Assembly (NCBI RefSeq): GCF_013407855.1
Contig: NZ_JACBZH010000001.1
Span: forward strand, 3,906,001 to 3,970,000
From: Actinopolymorpha rutila
GTDB taxonomy: Bacteria > Actinomycetota > Actinomycetes > Propionibacteriales > Actinopolymorphaceae
Direction: 5' to 3'
Length of the DNA: 64,000 bases
The notes beneath the pieces were generated by a model. That model was given only the letters and a program-made list of their open reading frames with translations, did not search any database and was not told the origin of the DNA. Position numbers and translations under genes: made by a program. This document shows positions 1 through 9,840 of the stretch, piece after piece. Within the stretch, counting starts at the first letter, position 1; the number at the start of each line of letters is the position of its first letter.

Positions 1-807
1 GTGCGCGATCAGGGACTCAACACCGCCATCGCGGCGCTGGCGACCGTATCGACCCTGGGTTTGGTGGCCGTTGCGAGAAGGCTGCTCGAGGTGCCGTACC
101 TCCTCCTCGGCGCCACGTTCCGTGTCTCGTTCCCGACCATGTCGCAACTGCTCGCCCGGAAGGCTGATCCCGCACCGCTCATAGAGCGCGCGGTCGGTGT
201 GACCACCGTTGGCAGTGGGCTGGTTCTCACCGGGTTGGCCGCCTCCGCACCGGGTCTGGTCCCAGGCCTGTTCGGTGTGCAGTGGCGCGACGCCGCCACC
301 ATCCTCCCAGCCGCCTGCCTGGGGCTTTGCGTAGGCGGGTCGGTGTCGGTCGCCACCCAGGGATACCTGTACGCGGTCGGCGATGCGGCGGTCGTCCTGC
401 GAGCCTGCGTCCTCCAGACGCTCGTGCAGTTCCTGGTCGTCCTCGTGGCGTTGCCGTGGATCGGTGTCGTGGCCGTGGGGTTGGGCTGGCTTGCCTCGAA
501 CCTCGTCGAGGCAGTGGTCCTGGGTCGAGCCACGGCTGCCCGGACACACGTCCGACTTGCCGGTCGGCTCGCCGCCCCGGTGAGCGCGGGCATCGTGGCG
601 GGCGCGGCAGGTTGGCTCACCACTCGGGCACTGGGGTCGGATCTCGTCGCGGGACTGGTCGGCGGCGCGCTGGCAACAGCTGCGTACCTCGTCCTGGTGC
701 TCGTTCTGAACCGGCGCCTGGTTGCCGAGACCGTCCACCTGGCGCTGTCCTCGGCGCGGGCAGTCTGGGGCGGCGGCACCGAAGATGTACGCGCGGGGGT
801 GGCATGA
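1..807 (+). CDS. Polysaccharide flippase (MOP superfamily), 3'-terminal part
   Basis: C-terminal 268 residues of a multi-spanning lipid-linked oligosaccharide flippase; the reading frame is open at the window edge, and the GTG at base 1 is probably not the start, because family members run about 430-500 residues. Several long hydrophobic segments alternate with short Arg-rich loops. The fragment begins in the middle of the fold with a segment containing LLLGATFRVSFPTMSQL, typical of the second half of Wzx/MATE-like proteins. It would move undecaprenyl-linked repeat units across the membrane. Its stop overlaps the next start (ATGA), so the two are translated together. A second, complete flippase lies at 18481-19905 on the other strand, so the region may hold two polysaccharide modules. 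Confidence 0.8.
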   Translation: MRDQGLNTAIAALATVSTLGLVAVARRLLEVPYLLLGATFRVSFPTMSQLLARKADPAPLIERAVGVTTVGSGLVLTGLAASAPGLVPGLFGVQWRDAATILPAACLGLCVGGSVSVATQGYLYAVGDAAVVLRACVLQTLVQFLVVLVALPWIGVVAVGLGWLASNLVEAVVLGRATAARTHVRLAGRLAAPVSAGIVAGAAGWLTTRALGSDLVAGLVGGALATAAYLVLVLVLNRRLVAETVHLALSSARAVWGGGTEDVRAGVA

Positions 808-1637
808 CCTTGGTCAACCGCATCGTCGTCTTCCGATTCGACCGGAATCCGCTCATCTGCCGCTCCCGAGTGGCCCTGCTACGCGCTCTCAACCCCGGGC
901 TCCAGGTGCACGGCCTGTATGGCGGAGGACGTGGAACTCGTCAACGTCTGTTTCGGTTCGGATCATTGCCTCTACTGGGGCTGGACAGCCTGTACGCCTC
1001 TCCTCGCGAAGGACGATGGAACTGGAAACACGGCGACCTCGCCGTGGCAGCGTGGTATCGCGAGGTTGGCCGGCACCTGGACTTCGACGTGGCACATCTC
1101 GTCGAGTGGGATCTGCTGCTCCTCGACAGCCTGGATCAGGTGTACGCCGACGTGCCACCTGACGCCGTCGCACTCACCTGCCTGACGCCGGTGGCGCAGT
1201 TGCTCGGGTCCTGGGAATGGCTGCGCACGCCCGAGGGACTTCGAGAATGGGAGTCGCTGCTCTCATACGCTCGACGGACCTGGAATTACCAGGACGAGCC
1301 GCTCGGCTGTATCGGCTGCGGGCCCGCGTTTTCACGTGCGTTCCTCGATGCCTACGCTCGGCTGGATCCACCTGAGCTCTGTCACGACGAGCTTCGGCTG
1401 CCTCTTGCGGCGCAGTCCCTGGGGTTTCCCCTGGTCGACACCGGCTTCCGTCGCGGCTGGGACGATCCGGTCGAGGACAGGTACTTCGCCGCCAACGCCA
1501 CTCCGATCCAGCACGAGACCATCACCGACGAGTTGCAGCGGCCCGGTGGGCGACGGGCCTTCCACCCGGTACGACACGCGTTCCGGTGTCCTGCTCAACC
1601 GATGAACCCCTCGCCATCTGGAGCTCACCATCGTTGA
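804..1637 (+). CDS. Unknown protein of the polysaccharide cluster
   Basis: 277 residues, starting at the ATG that overlaps the upstream flippase stop by 4 bp, which makes the start secure. I do not recognise a named family. The N-terminus (IVVFRFDRNPLICRSRV) and the later WDLLLLDSLDQVYADVP and HDELRLPLAAQSLG segments look like a soluble alpha/beta protein, and a nucleotide-sugar-binding or glycosyltransferase-like fold is possible because of the setting. There are no membrane segments and no signal peptide. It is followed after 52 bp by the methyltransferase gene and is probably in the same operon. Function is inferred only from position. Confidence 0.75.
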   Translation: MTLVNRIVVFRFDRNPLICRSRVALLRALNPGLQVHGLYGGGRGTRQRLFRFGSLPLLGLDSLYASPREGRWNWKHGDLAVAAWYREVGRHLDFDVAHLVEWDLLLLDSLDQVYADVPPDAVALTCLTPVAQLLGSWEWLRTPEGLREWESLLSYARRTWNYQDEPLGCIGCGPAFSRAFLDAYARLDPPELCHDELRLPLAAQSLGFPLVDTGFRRGWDDPVEDRYFAANATPIQHETITDELQRPGGRRAFHPVRHAFRCPAQPMNPSPSGAHHR

Positions 1638-1689
1638 GAACGCGGTCCGTACACCGGCCCAGGCCAGGCGGTCGCCACGGGTTCGATCC

Positions 1690-2454
1690 GTGGTCGAACG
1701 TGCCGTCAACCGGCTGCTTCGCAGCCTGGGGTACGGACTGAACCGGATCCAGCCCCGCGAACCTGCGGACCTGCCTTCGACGTCGGTCGAGCTCTTCCGC
1801 GCGGTCGAGCCGTTCACGATGACCTCACCCGAGGCGGTCCATGCCTTGGCCGATGCCATCCGGTACGTGATCCGATCGGGCGTGCCGGGAGCGATTGTCG
1901 AGTGCGGGGTGTGGCGCGGGGGCAGCATGCAGGCCGCTGCCAGAACGCTGCTGGACCTCGGTGCCGTGGACCGGGAGATCTTCCTGTTCGACACCTTCGA
2001 GGGCATGCCCCGCCCCACGGACAAGGATGTCCGCTGGACTGGCGAGGCGGCCGCCGACCTGCTGGCATCCGAGACCGGCCGGGCGGCCGACTTGCTGCGG
2101 GCACGGGCGTCACTCGAAGACGTACGAGCTGTCATGGGCGGCGTGGCCTATCCGACGTCGCGCATCCACTTCGTCGTCGGTCGGGTCGAGGAGACGGTTC
2201 CCGAGCAGGCACCCGAGACCATCGCCGTCCTGCGCCTGGACACGGACTGGTACGAATCCAGTCGTCACGAACTGCAGCACCTCTATCCGCGCCTGGCACC
2301 CGGCGGTGTCCTCATCCTGGATGACTACGCGTGGTGGAACGGTGTGGCAGAAGCGACGGACAAGTACTTCGAGGAGCATCCTCCCATGCCGTTTCTGATC
2401 CGGATCGACGACAGCGGCGCCCGTGTCGCTGTCAAACCCGACTGCGGCGCATAG
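1690..2454 (+). CDS. TylF/MycF-family O-methyltransferase
   Basis: 254 residues, GTG start. SAM-dependent O-methyltransferase of the macrocin O-methyltransferase family, which acts on sugar hydroxyls in a metal-dependent way. Visible hallmarks are the SAM-binding ECGVWRGGSM (about residues 71-80), FDTFEGMP, the LRLDTDWYESS stretch with the acidic metal-binding Asp, and the LDDYAWWNG motif near residue 215. Length is normal for the family. In tylosin and mycinamicin pathways relatives methylate deoxysugars. Here, beside a flippase and a transporter, it may decorate a polysaccharide or an exported glycoside. The substrate cannot be read from the sequence. Confidence 0.85.
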   Translation: MVERAVNRLLRSLGYGLNRIQPREPADLPSTSVELFRAVEPFTMTSPEAVHALADAIRYVIRSGVPGAIVECGVWRGGSMQAAARTLLDLGAVDREIFLFDTFEGMPRPTDKDVRWTGEAAADLLASETGRAADLLRARASLEDVRAVMGGVAYPTSRIHFVVGRVEETVPEQAPETIAVLRLDTDWYESSRHELQHLYPRLAPGGVLILDDYAWWNGVAEATDKYFEEHPPMPFLIRIDDSGARVAVKPDCGA

Positions 2455-2562
2455 CGGCAACCGCAATCCGGGTGCAGCAGACAGGCAGGTAATGCATGCT
2501 TTGTCACTGCGCGCCCTGGTCCGGGTGCGCATCATGAAGGGCGCCACACAGGGGAACGCCGC

Positions 2563-3762
2563 ATGGGCCTGCTCAGATCCAACCCCAGCTTCGCGCTGCT
2601 GTGTGTGGCTCGCACGGTGTCGTTCGCGGGCGGCTCACTGGCCCAGATGGCATTGGTGTTGTACGTGGCCGGCCGTGGCGGCGGCGGACCCGCCGTCGCC
2701 ACGCTACTGATCGTCTCCGACTTCTCCCCCAGCGTTCTCGCACCGGTACTGGGCTCGATCGGCGACCGGTTGGATCGCCGCCGGTTGATGATCGTCGCAC
2801 AGATACTGCAGGCAGGCACGGTACTGGCGATCGCCGCACTGCTGCCCACCCTGCCCGTCCTGCTCCTTCTTGTTGCTGTGAACGCCAACCTGGCGAGGGC
2901 CTTCGAGCCGGCCTCGTCCAGCGCGGTCCCGCAACTGGTGAGCGAGGTCGACCTTGTTCGCGCCAACTCCATGATCGGCTTCGGCACCTACGGGCTCGCG
3001 CTCGTCGGTCCCCTCGGCGCCGCCGCTCTCACACCACTGGTGGGCCTGCGTGGAGTCCTCCTTGTGACCGCCGGAACCTTCCTGATCTCGGTCGCCCTGC
3101 TGTGGCGGCTCCCGCCACTCGCCCCGTCCCAGTCAGCTCAGGTGCAACCTGCGCACACGGATCGTCCGGCGCTCTTCCGCGACGCCATGTCGGGCCTGCG
3201 CTACGTGTGGGCTGACCGAACCGTCCGCGCGACCCTGATCGGCTTCAGCCTGTTGGTGGCCTGCACCGGCCTGGACGACATCGCCCTGGTGGTCCTGGCC
3301 AAGAACACGTTCCACACCAGCGACTCCGTGGCGAGCCTCCTCTATGCCGGTGCCGACATCGGAATGTTGCTCGGATTTCTCGCCCTCACCCGGCTCACCC
3401 GGTTGGCAGCGGCACCCTACTTTGTGGCCGGAATGGCTGTCAGCAGCCTCGGAAACCTGCTCACCGGACTGTCCTGGGCGGTGTTGCCGGCAATCGCCTG
3501 TCAGATGGTGCGCGGCATCGGGATCGCGTCACTGGAAACCGGGAGCCACACGCTCCTGCAACGCTGCGTCCCCACCGCCATGCAGGCACGTGTCTTCGCC
3601 AATCTCTCCACCGCCATCGGCTTCGCCGCCGGCGTCTCCTACCTTGGCGGCGGCATCGCGCTCGTGTCGACATCACCCGGCGCCGGTGTTGTTCGCAGCT
3701 GGAGCCGCAGGACTCCTGGTCACGATCGGCACTGCCGCAGCCCTCGCATCTGCTACACGTAG
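2563..3762 (+). CDS. MFS transporter with likely C-terminal frameshift
   Basis: Major facilitator superfamily exporter of about 400 residues with repeated hydrophobic helices; IGDRLDRRRLMI matches the loop 2-3 signature (G-x-x-x-D-R-x-x-R-R). As read, the last about 25 residues are polar and Arg-rich (RSWSRRTPGHDRH) and do not form the expected final helix. In the next frame the sequence continues as PAPVLFAAGAAGLLVTIGTA and ends at 3772, a normal twelfth helix. Removing one C from CCC at 3676-3678 joins the frames exactly. Either a sequencing or assembly indel or a recent real frameshift explains this; the true product would be about 402 residues. It is the last gene of the plus-strand group. 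Confidence 0.8.
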   Translation: MGLLRSNPSFALLCVARTVSFAGGSLAQMALVLYVAGRGGGGPAVATLLIVSDFSPSVLAPVLGSIGDRLDRRRLMIVAQILQAGTVLAIAALLPTLPVLLLLVAVNANLARAFEPASSSAVPQLVSEVDLVRANSMIGFGTYGLALVGPLGAAALTPLVGLRGVLLVTAGTFLISVALLWRLPPLAPSQSAQVQPAHTDRPALFRDAMSGLRYVWADRTVRATLIGFSLLVACTGLDDIALVVLAKNTFHTSDSVASLLYAGADIGMLLGFLALTRLTRLAAAPYFVAGMAVSSLGNLLTGLSWAVLPAIACQMVRGIGIASLETGSHTLLQRCVPTAMQARVFANLSTAIGFAAGVSYLGGGIALVSTSPGAGVVRSWSRRTPGHDRHCRSPRICYT

Positions 3763-3863
3763 CGCTGGATGACCGACGGCCGCTGCCAAGCTCCGCACAC
3801 GGATGGGAGCACTTTCTGCACCTCACGGACGATGCATCCGCGAGAGTGACCTACGGGACGGGC

Positions 3864-3908
3864 AGGGCCGCGCGCAGTGGCGCGAGGAGTGCCACTACGC
3901 GCGGCCCT
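3864..3908. terminator. Bidirectional hairpin terminator
   Basis: Two 18-base arms (3864-3881 and 3891-3908) pair with one mismatch around a 9-base loop. The stem is GC-rich with no clear T-run. It lies between the converging MFS and metallophosphoesterase genes, where a shared terminator is expected. Confidence 0.75.
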
Positions 3909-3930
3909 TACACGGTGGGCCGGGCCCTGG

Positions 3931-6900
3931 TCATCGTTCGGGCGGCCGGGTCTTGGACGGCGCTGGGAAGTAGGGGAAGAGCGGGGCGTCGGGCCCCCAT
4001 GTTCCGGGGCCGCCATTGGCGTCGGCCGTGACGAAGACGCTCGGTCGGGACGCGGTGATGCCGCCGCTGGTCGAGCGTGCCGTCACGATCCAGGCGTACG
4101 GCGCGGCCGGCCTGAGGTTCGTCCAGGTCACCGTGGCCACGTCGCCGGAGGGCGCCGTCGTCTGGCCGATCAGTTCCGTCGGCGTGTAGAGCGCCACCAC
4201 ATCGGACTTGAACGTGGTGGTCCGGCTGTTCAGGTCGATCGGAAGCACCATGTTGTCCTCGTGGCCGTCGTAGCGGAGGCCGGGGTCGAACTCGGTGGCG
4301 CCGAAGTCGTCCAGGAACGGCGAGTAGGTGCTCACCTTCAACTCACTGCGGTCCACGTCGATCTGTAGCAACCGCATGAAGGCCGCGCCGAAGTTGAGCC
4401 GGTCGGTGGGGTTGTAGCCGCCGATCTCGGTGAGACCGACCCGGTCTGCCGTCACGCTGTAGGACTGGTAGTCGGCCATCAGCTCGACGACGCCGTTGCC
4501 GACGACCTGGCCCACCTGTGGCTTGACGTTGGTGCCGACACCATGGACGTGGCCGGCGAGGATGAGGAACACGTTGGGGTTGGGCTGGACGATCTGCTTG
4601 AAGAGCGACGAGCCGTCGGGGTCGGCGAACTGAGCGGTGCGCCCGTCACGTTGGATGCTCGCGTTCAGGTAGTCGTGGGACATCAGGATCCCGTTGCGGT
4701 CCGGGTACCGCTTGAAGATGGAGTCGGCCCACCTGGCCTCCTCCTTGGTGATGCCGTACGACAGGGCGACGGCCACGAAGTCACGACCGCCCGCGGAGAA
4801 CAGGTCGTAGTGGTTCTCGTTGTCGCCTTCGCGCCACGGGCCGCCGTACGTTCCGTTCTTCCAGTGCTGGCTGGCTGCCGCATACCGGGCGGGGCCGTAG
4901 TACTGGTTGTAGGTGGCGTTGGGGCCGGTCTCGTGGCCGTACCAGTTGTCGTGGTTGCCGGCGAGCACGCCGTTCGGGACGTCCGTGTCGTCAAGGATCT
5001 TCTGCAGGCGGCTGGAAAGCTCGAACTCACGGATGACCTGCTGCTGTTTCTCGGGCGTGGTCGGCTGGGCGAGGTTGTTCTCGATGATGTCGCCGGTTTG
5101 TGCGACATAGGCGATCTTCCGCGCCCCGGCATTGTCCCTGATCCAACGAGGGATGTCGCCGTACGCCTTCTCCCACACCGCACGCTCGGCGGCGGAGTGC
5201 TCCGGCAGTGTGGCGCCCTCTGACAGGAACTGGCTGTCGCTCATGTGGACGATGGCGAAGTCGTAGTCCGCGGGATCCTTGAAGCGGTCCCCGGCTCCGG
5301 GGTCGATGTCGTCTGCGAACGGGTCCTCGCCGGTGATCATGACGTGCACGCGTTGAACGTCGATGTAGCGGTTGGTGACGGTGGCGGTCAGCACCGTGTT
5401 GCCCTTGAGAGCGCCACGGCTGCCGGCGAATGGGTCCCATGTGCTCGTCTGGGTGTTCCACGCCCACAACCTGGCCAGTCGCTCGGGGTCGATGACACCC
5501 TCCCAGCGCAGCACCGGAGCGTCGACGTGGCCCTGGATCGGGATGTCGAACCGTTGGAAGCTGACGCCGCCTGCGGTTGGGGCGTCGATCGTGGCGCCGT
5601 CGCCGGGTGCCAGAGCTCTGGTGTCGCCGATGTTTCGTTCGCCAGGAACGCTCAGGGTGGTCGGGACGGCGTCGGTCTGGCCCTGCCAACCCACGCTTGC
5701 ATTGAGGATCTTCGCCTGCGAGAACGTCGCCTTGACCGCGCCGCCGTCCGGCTCGGAGACCTTCGCCGACAGCTTCACCGTGCGAGGCTGGCCGGTCGCG
5801 CCCGACTCGGGCGAGATGTCGGCCGGGACGTCGGGAATGGCGGCGGAGGTGAAGACCACCTCGCGCGTCGCCTTGTTGCCGAGAGAGTCGCTCGCGGTCA
5901 CCGCAAGGGTGTGCTCGCCGGCGGACAGCCCCGGTCCGACGAGGTCGCCGAGCTGGATGGAGTCGCCGTCGAGGCTGACGTCCGGTCCGGAGCGGATGGA
6001 GGAGGGGTCCTGTACCTGCACACTCAGCGGGACGGACGAGGTGATCCGCTGGCCCGCTTCGGGTGTGCTCGCCGCCACGACGGGGGCGGTGTTGTCCGTC
6101 ACCAGCAGCCGAGTGGCGGCCTGGCCGGTAGCTGAGGTGGCGGAGATGGTGTGGTTTCCGTCGGCGAGCTCGGTGGTTTCTACGTCAGCTCGCAGGCCGG
6201 CCGCCGGTGCGTCGATGAAGAAGTTGAGGTCGATCTCTGCCAGGAAGTTGGCGTTGCTGCCGCAGTTGCCGTCACCCATGCTGAACGTCTGCTTGATCAT
6301 CCGGCCGGTGGCGGTGCCCCGGGCCGGCGTGAGCGAGATGGCGGAGATCGCGAAGTCGTCACGGTTGCAGCCGGTCGCGGCCGTGCCGGTGACGACGTCG
6401 ATGGTGTTCATTCCCGGGGTGAGCCACTCGTTGGGGATCGGCAGGTCGACGCGCTCGTTGACGAAGTCGCCGCCGATCAGCCTCTCCATGCCGTTGACCC
6501 GCACCGTGTTGAGGAACGCGTCGTCGATCGAGTTCGACCCCACGCTGAAGGCGAGTATCGCGTCACCCGAACCGAGGGTCTTCTCGACATGCACGGCGGG
6601 CGCGTCGATCGTGTAGTGCAGTTCGGCCTCGCGCAGCAGGACCGTGTTGGAACCGCAGTTGCCGTCGCCCATCGCATAGGTTCCCGCGATGTCGTGGCCG
6701 GTGATCGTGGCGCCCTCGAGGGCAAGCTGCAGGTTGGAGATGGTGAAATCGTCGCGGTTGACGCCGCAGGAGGCGTTGATATCGCCCGTGACAACCTTGA
6801 TCACGTTGTCGCCCGGGACGAGCCAGCGCGCCGGTATCGCGGCGTTGACCCGGGTGTTGACCCAGTCGCCGCCCAGGTCGACGCGCTTGCCGTTGACCAG

Positions 6901-7962
6901 CAGGAAGTTGTCGGACCTGTCCTCGATCGAGTTGGAACCCACGTTGAAGCTCAACGTGGCGGTGCCGCTGCCGAGGGTCGGTCGGGTCGGCGGGGCCTTG
7001 CCGTCGACCGTCAGCGAGGCTACGTCGCCTGCGCCATCAGCGGGAAGCGATGCGAACACAGGCTGCCTGCCATTGGTCAGGGTGCCATCCACCGGGTCCA
7101 CGTTCGGCGCACCACTGGGGGCGTTGTTGACCGTGACGGTGTGCGTGACCTTGCCACCGGCCGAGGTCGTCGCGGTGATGGCGTGCTCCCCGTTGCCGAC
7201 CGAGGTGGAGTCCCATTCGGCCGCGAGACCGGTCGTACGCCGTGGGTCCCCGGAGACGGTGAAGGTCAGTTCCGCGCGGAGGAGTTTGCCCTGCTGGGAA
7301 CCGCAGTCGCCGTCGCCGAAATCGTAGGTGAACTCGTTCCTGTCACCACCGGCAGCCTCGCCCAACAGTTCGAGCGCGAAGTCGGACATCACGAAGTCGT
7401 CGTAGTTGGCATCGCAGGTGGCGTTCACGGTGGTACCGACGACGACCTCGACGACGTTCTCACCTGTCACGAGGTACTCGTTGGGGACCGCGAGGTCGGC
7501 TCGCTCCGACACCCAGGTCTGCGGCTGGTCGATCCGATGGCCGTTGACCGTGAAGTAGTTGCCGAAGGCGATGTCCACGGAGTTGGAGCCGACGTCGAAG
7601 AGCAGGTGCGAGACACCTACGGTCTGTTTCGCATCGAGCTCGCGACCATCCACGGTCAGGCTCACGACATCCTCGTCGGCAACCGTCGGCGTCGCCGCCA
7701 CTGTCCGGGTGCCCGCCATGAACGCACCATCGACGGGGCTGAGCTCGGGCGCGGCTCCCGGTTTCGGGTCCGCAAGGTCTGCCGACTGCCCGACGTCCGA
7801 AGCACCGGCAGGCTGGATACCTCCCAGCCCACTCGTGGCCGACCAGCCTGCCTGTGGCAGCGTCGCCAAGCCCGCGGCGGCGAACACCACGACCACGGTC
7901 CTCAGCACGGCACTCGTGGCTCGTCGCCGGCTCCACGCGACACGCATCCCTGTGGGATTCAT
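3931..7962 (-). CDS. Secreted calcineurin-like metallophosphoesterase with three repeated modules
   Basis: 1343 residues from the ATG at 7962, preceded by GAGAAGG at suitable spacing; an upstream in-frame ATG exists, but this start gives a clean Sec signal (MRVAWSRRR, then a hydrophobic stretch ending near GWSA). The first half carries three copies of a module of about 130-150 residues with the shared motifs VGSNSI/V, a VNG loop and GDGNCGS (GDGDCGS in copy 1). The Cys pattern suggests a disulphide in each. Next come Ig-like segments (TLAVTASDSLGNKAT), then the phosphoesterase with HMSDSQF, QTGDIIENN, AGNHDNWYG, SHDYLN and AGHVHG. The first metal motif is D-x-Q instead of D-x-H. The C-terminus is fibronectin III-like. 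Probably an extracellular phosphoesterase; the repeat modules are of unknown type. Confidence 0.85.
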   Translation of the reverse strand: MNPTGMRVAWSRRRATSAVLRTVVVVFAAAGLATLPQAGWSATSGLGGIQPAGASDVGQSADLADPKPGAAPELSPVDGAFMAGTRTVAATPTVADEDVVSLTVDGRELDAKQTVGVSHLLFDVGSNSVDIAFGNYFTVNGHRIDQPQTWVSERADLAVPNEYLVTGENVVEVVVGTTVNATCDANYDDFVMSDFALELLGEAAGGDRNEFTYDFGDGDCGSQQGKLLRAELTFTVSGDPRRTTGLAAEWDSTSVGNGEHAITATTSAGGKVTHTVTVNNAPSGAPNVDPVDGTLTNGRQPVFASLPADGAGDVASLTVDGKAPPTRPTLGSGTATLSFNVGSNSIEDRSDNFLLVNGKRVDLGGDWVNTRVNAAIPARWLVPGDNVIKVVTGDINASCGVNRDDFTISNLQLALEGATITGHDIAGTYAMGDGNCGSNTVLLREAELHYTIDAPAVHVEKTLGSGDAILAFSVGSNSIDDAFLNTVRVNGMERLIGGDFVNERVDLPIPNEWLTPGMNTIDVVTGTAATGCNRDDFAISAISLTPARGTATGRMIKQTFSMGDGNCGSNANFLAEIDLNFFIDAPAAGLRADVETTELADGNHTISATSATGQAATRLLVTDNTAPVVAASTPEAGQRITSSVPLSVQVQDPSSIRSGPDVSLDGDSIQLGDLVGPGLSAGEHTLAVTASDSLGNKATREVVFTSAAIPDVPADISPESGATGQPRTVKLSAKVSEPDGGAVKATFSQAKILNASVGWQGQTDAVPTTLSVPGERNIGDTRALAPGDGATIDAPTAGGVSFQRFDIPIQGHVDAPVLRWEGVIDPERLARLWAWNTQTSTWDPFAGSRGALKGNTVLTATVTNRYIDVQRVHVMITGEDPFADDIDPGAGDRFKDPADYDFAIVHMSDSQFLSEGATLPEHSAAERAVWEKAYGDIPRWIRDNAGARKIAYVAQTGDIIENNLAQPTTPEKQQQVIREFELSSRLQKILDDTDVPNGVLAGNHDNWYGHETGPNATYNQYYGPARYAAASQHWKNGTYGGPWREGDNENHYDLFSAGGRDFVAVALSYGITKEEARWADSIFKRYPDRNGILMSHDYLNASIQRDGRTAQFADPDGSSLFKQIVQPNPNVFLILAGHVHGVGTNVKPQVGQVVGNGVVELMADYQSYSVTADRVGLTEIGGYNPTDRLNFGAAFMRLLQIDVDRSELKVSTYSPFLDDFGATEFDPGLRYDGHEDNMVLPIDLNSRTTTFKSDVVALYTPTELIGQTTAPSGDVATVTWTNLRPAAPYAWIVTARSTSGGITASRPSVFVTADANGGPGTWGPDAPLFPYFPAPSKTRPPER

Positions 7963-8326
7963 CAGCGCGCGTCCCTTCTCACCGTCACGGCGACGGCGCG
8001 CCCGCTTCACACCTCCCACGGCGCAGCCAGGGCGGCCAGTGGGCAACCACCTTGGATGAGCCGGGACGTGCACAGAACAGTTCCAGACACGCCGACTTTG
8101 CCCCTTCTAGATACTCGCCGGAGGTTCAGCCGTCCAGACAGGAAAGGGTGACGGTGTGACGGCGTCGGCCTCCGGTCCGGCGAGTCGGAGGTTTCGCCGT
8201 CGGGTGACCAACGGGGACTGGCGACGAACCGGAATGTCGACTTGTCGATGACGATGCTCTTGCGACCACTCCCGTCCGGGTGAACCAGATGGAAGGCCCG
8301 GCCCTTCGAGTTTGCCGTCGCTGCGG

Positions 8327-9607
8327 TCAGGACAGCCGTACGGGAAGGTGCTCCAGGGCGTGGAACACGAAGCTCTGCCGCCAGCGCACTTCGCTGGGAT
8401 CCACGGCCAGCGCCAGCTCGGGGAACCGGTCGAGGATGCGGCGGAACGCGATCTCGCCCTCCAGCCGGGCCAGTGGCGCGCCCACGCAGTAGTGGATCCC
8501 GTGCCCGAAGCCCAGATGCCCGCTGCTGCGGCGGGTCACGTCGAGCCGGCCGGCGTCGGGGAACCGGCGCTGGTCGTGGTTGGCCGAGGCCAGCGAGACC
8601 ATGACGATCTGGCCCCGTGGAATCTCCACCCCGCCGAGTCGCACTGGTTCGGAGGTGAACCGCGTGGTGGCGAGGTTGAGCGGCCCGTCGTAGCGAAGGA
8701 ACTCCTCGACTGCTCCCCCGATCAGGGAAGGTTCGGCTCGCAGCCGGTGGAGTTGGTCTGGGTTGCGCAGCAGGGCGAGCACGCCGTTGCCGATCAGGCT
8801 CACGGTCGTCTCGTGCCCGGCGAGCAGCAGCAGGAACGCCATCGCGATGAGCTCGGTCTCGTCCAGCCGGTCGCCGTCATCACGTGCCTGGACCAGGGCA
8901 GTCAGCAGGTCCTCACCGGGTTGGGCACGCTTGGCCGCGACCAACTGGCGGAGATAGCCCGCTATAGCGGCCGACGCGGTGCGCTCCTCGTCCTCGGTCA
9001 GGTCGTCGGCGACGACCACGGTGCACCAGGAGCGGAAGTCGTCGCGGTCGTTCGGGGGTACGCCGAGCAGTTCGCAGATCACGGTCATCGGCAACGGGCC
9101 AGCGAACACGTCGATCAGGTCGACCGGCTCACCGTTCGCGCCGCGTGCTGCCATGTCGTCCAGCAGTTGCTCGGTGATCGCCTCGATCCGGGGACGCAGC
9201 GCCTCGACCCGCCGAGAGGTGAACGCCTTGTTGACCAGGTTGCGCAGCCGAGTGTGGTCGGGCGGGTCCGAACTCAGCATGTGCACCAACAGCCCCTCGT
9301 CTTCGCCCAGCCTGAACTCGCCGATCTGTTCGGGATCCAGGTACTGGGCGACCGCCACCCGGTCGTTCTTGAGCAGACGAGGATCGGCGAGCGCGGCCCG
9401 GGCCTCCTCGTACCTGGTCACGATCCAGGCCTCCCCCCAGCCGAGGGGGAAGACGACTTTGCGGACCGGCCCCTCCTCTCGCAGTACGGAGTAGACCGCC
9501 TCCGGATCCTGGAAGAAGTCGGCATCCAGCGGCAGCGGCACACTGCTCGCCGGGCTCGCTCCCGTTGGCTCGGCGGCCGAAGATCCGACCACGCCTGCGT
9601 CCGTCAT
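8327..9607 (-). CDS. Cytochrome P450 (bacterial class I)
   Basis: 426 residues; the ATG at 9607 follows a strong GAGGGGAGGGG site, favouring it over the codon 8 positions upstream. All P450 hallmarks are present: I-helix AGHETT (263-268), K-helix E-x-x-R (EEFLR 301-305), the PERF-like region FPDAGRLDV, and the haem loop FGHGIHYCVG with ligand Cys374. Overall it resembles the CYP105/CYP107 hydroxylases of actinomycetes. It would need a ferredoxin and reductase, and none is adjacent. It stands alone between the phosphoesterase and the polysaccharide operon, so the substrate is unknown. Confidence 0.93.
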   Translation of the reverse strand: MTDAGVVGSSAAEPTGASPASSVPLPLDADFFQDPEAVYSVLREEGPVRKVVFPLGWGEAWIVTRYEEARAALADPRLLKNDRVAVAQYLDPEQIGEFRLGEDEGLLVHMLSSDPPDHTRLRNLVNKAFTSRRVEALRPRIEAITEQLLDDMAARGANGEPVDLIDVFAGPLPMTVICELLGVPPNDRDDFRSWCTVVVADDLTEDEERTASAAIAGYLRQLVAAKRAQPGEDLLTALVQARDDGDRLDETELIAMAFLLLLAGHETTVSLIGNGVLALLRNPDQLHRLRAEPSLIGGAVEEFLRYDGPLNLATTRFTSEPVRLGGVEIPRGQIVMVSLASANHDQRRFPDAGRLDVTRRSSGHLGFGHGIHYCVGAPLARLEGEIAFRRILDRFPELALAVDPSEVRWRQSFVFHALEHLPVRLS

Positions 9608-9840
9608 GTGACCCCTCCCCTCGCGTGCCACGGCATCACGCGAGGCGGACCTCGCTTCCCAAGCCCAGTACGCGTGGATGACCGTGCATGATCAACCAAG
9701 CATGCGCTCCCGCCACGCCTGACGAGCCCAGTTCGCCACAAGGCGCTGGCGACCGTCGCACTTCCTTGATGAAGCGTCGCTGCCTGCCGTTCGACTAGGG
9801 CCAAGGCGGCTGGCCACGACGGGCCTCCTGGTTGTCCGTA

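Noticed and set aside
5372..6616. Long open frame antisense to the metallophosphoesterase gene
   Set aside because: Ser/Arg/Thr-rich, low-complexity composition and no ribosome site; a GC-bias shadow of the real gene.
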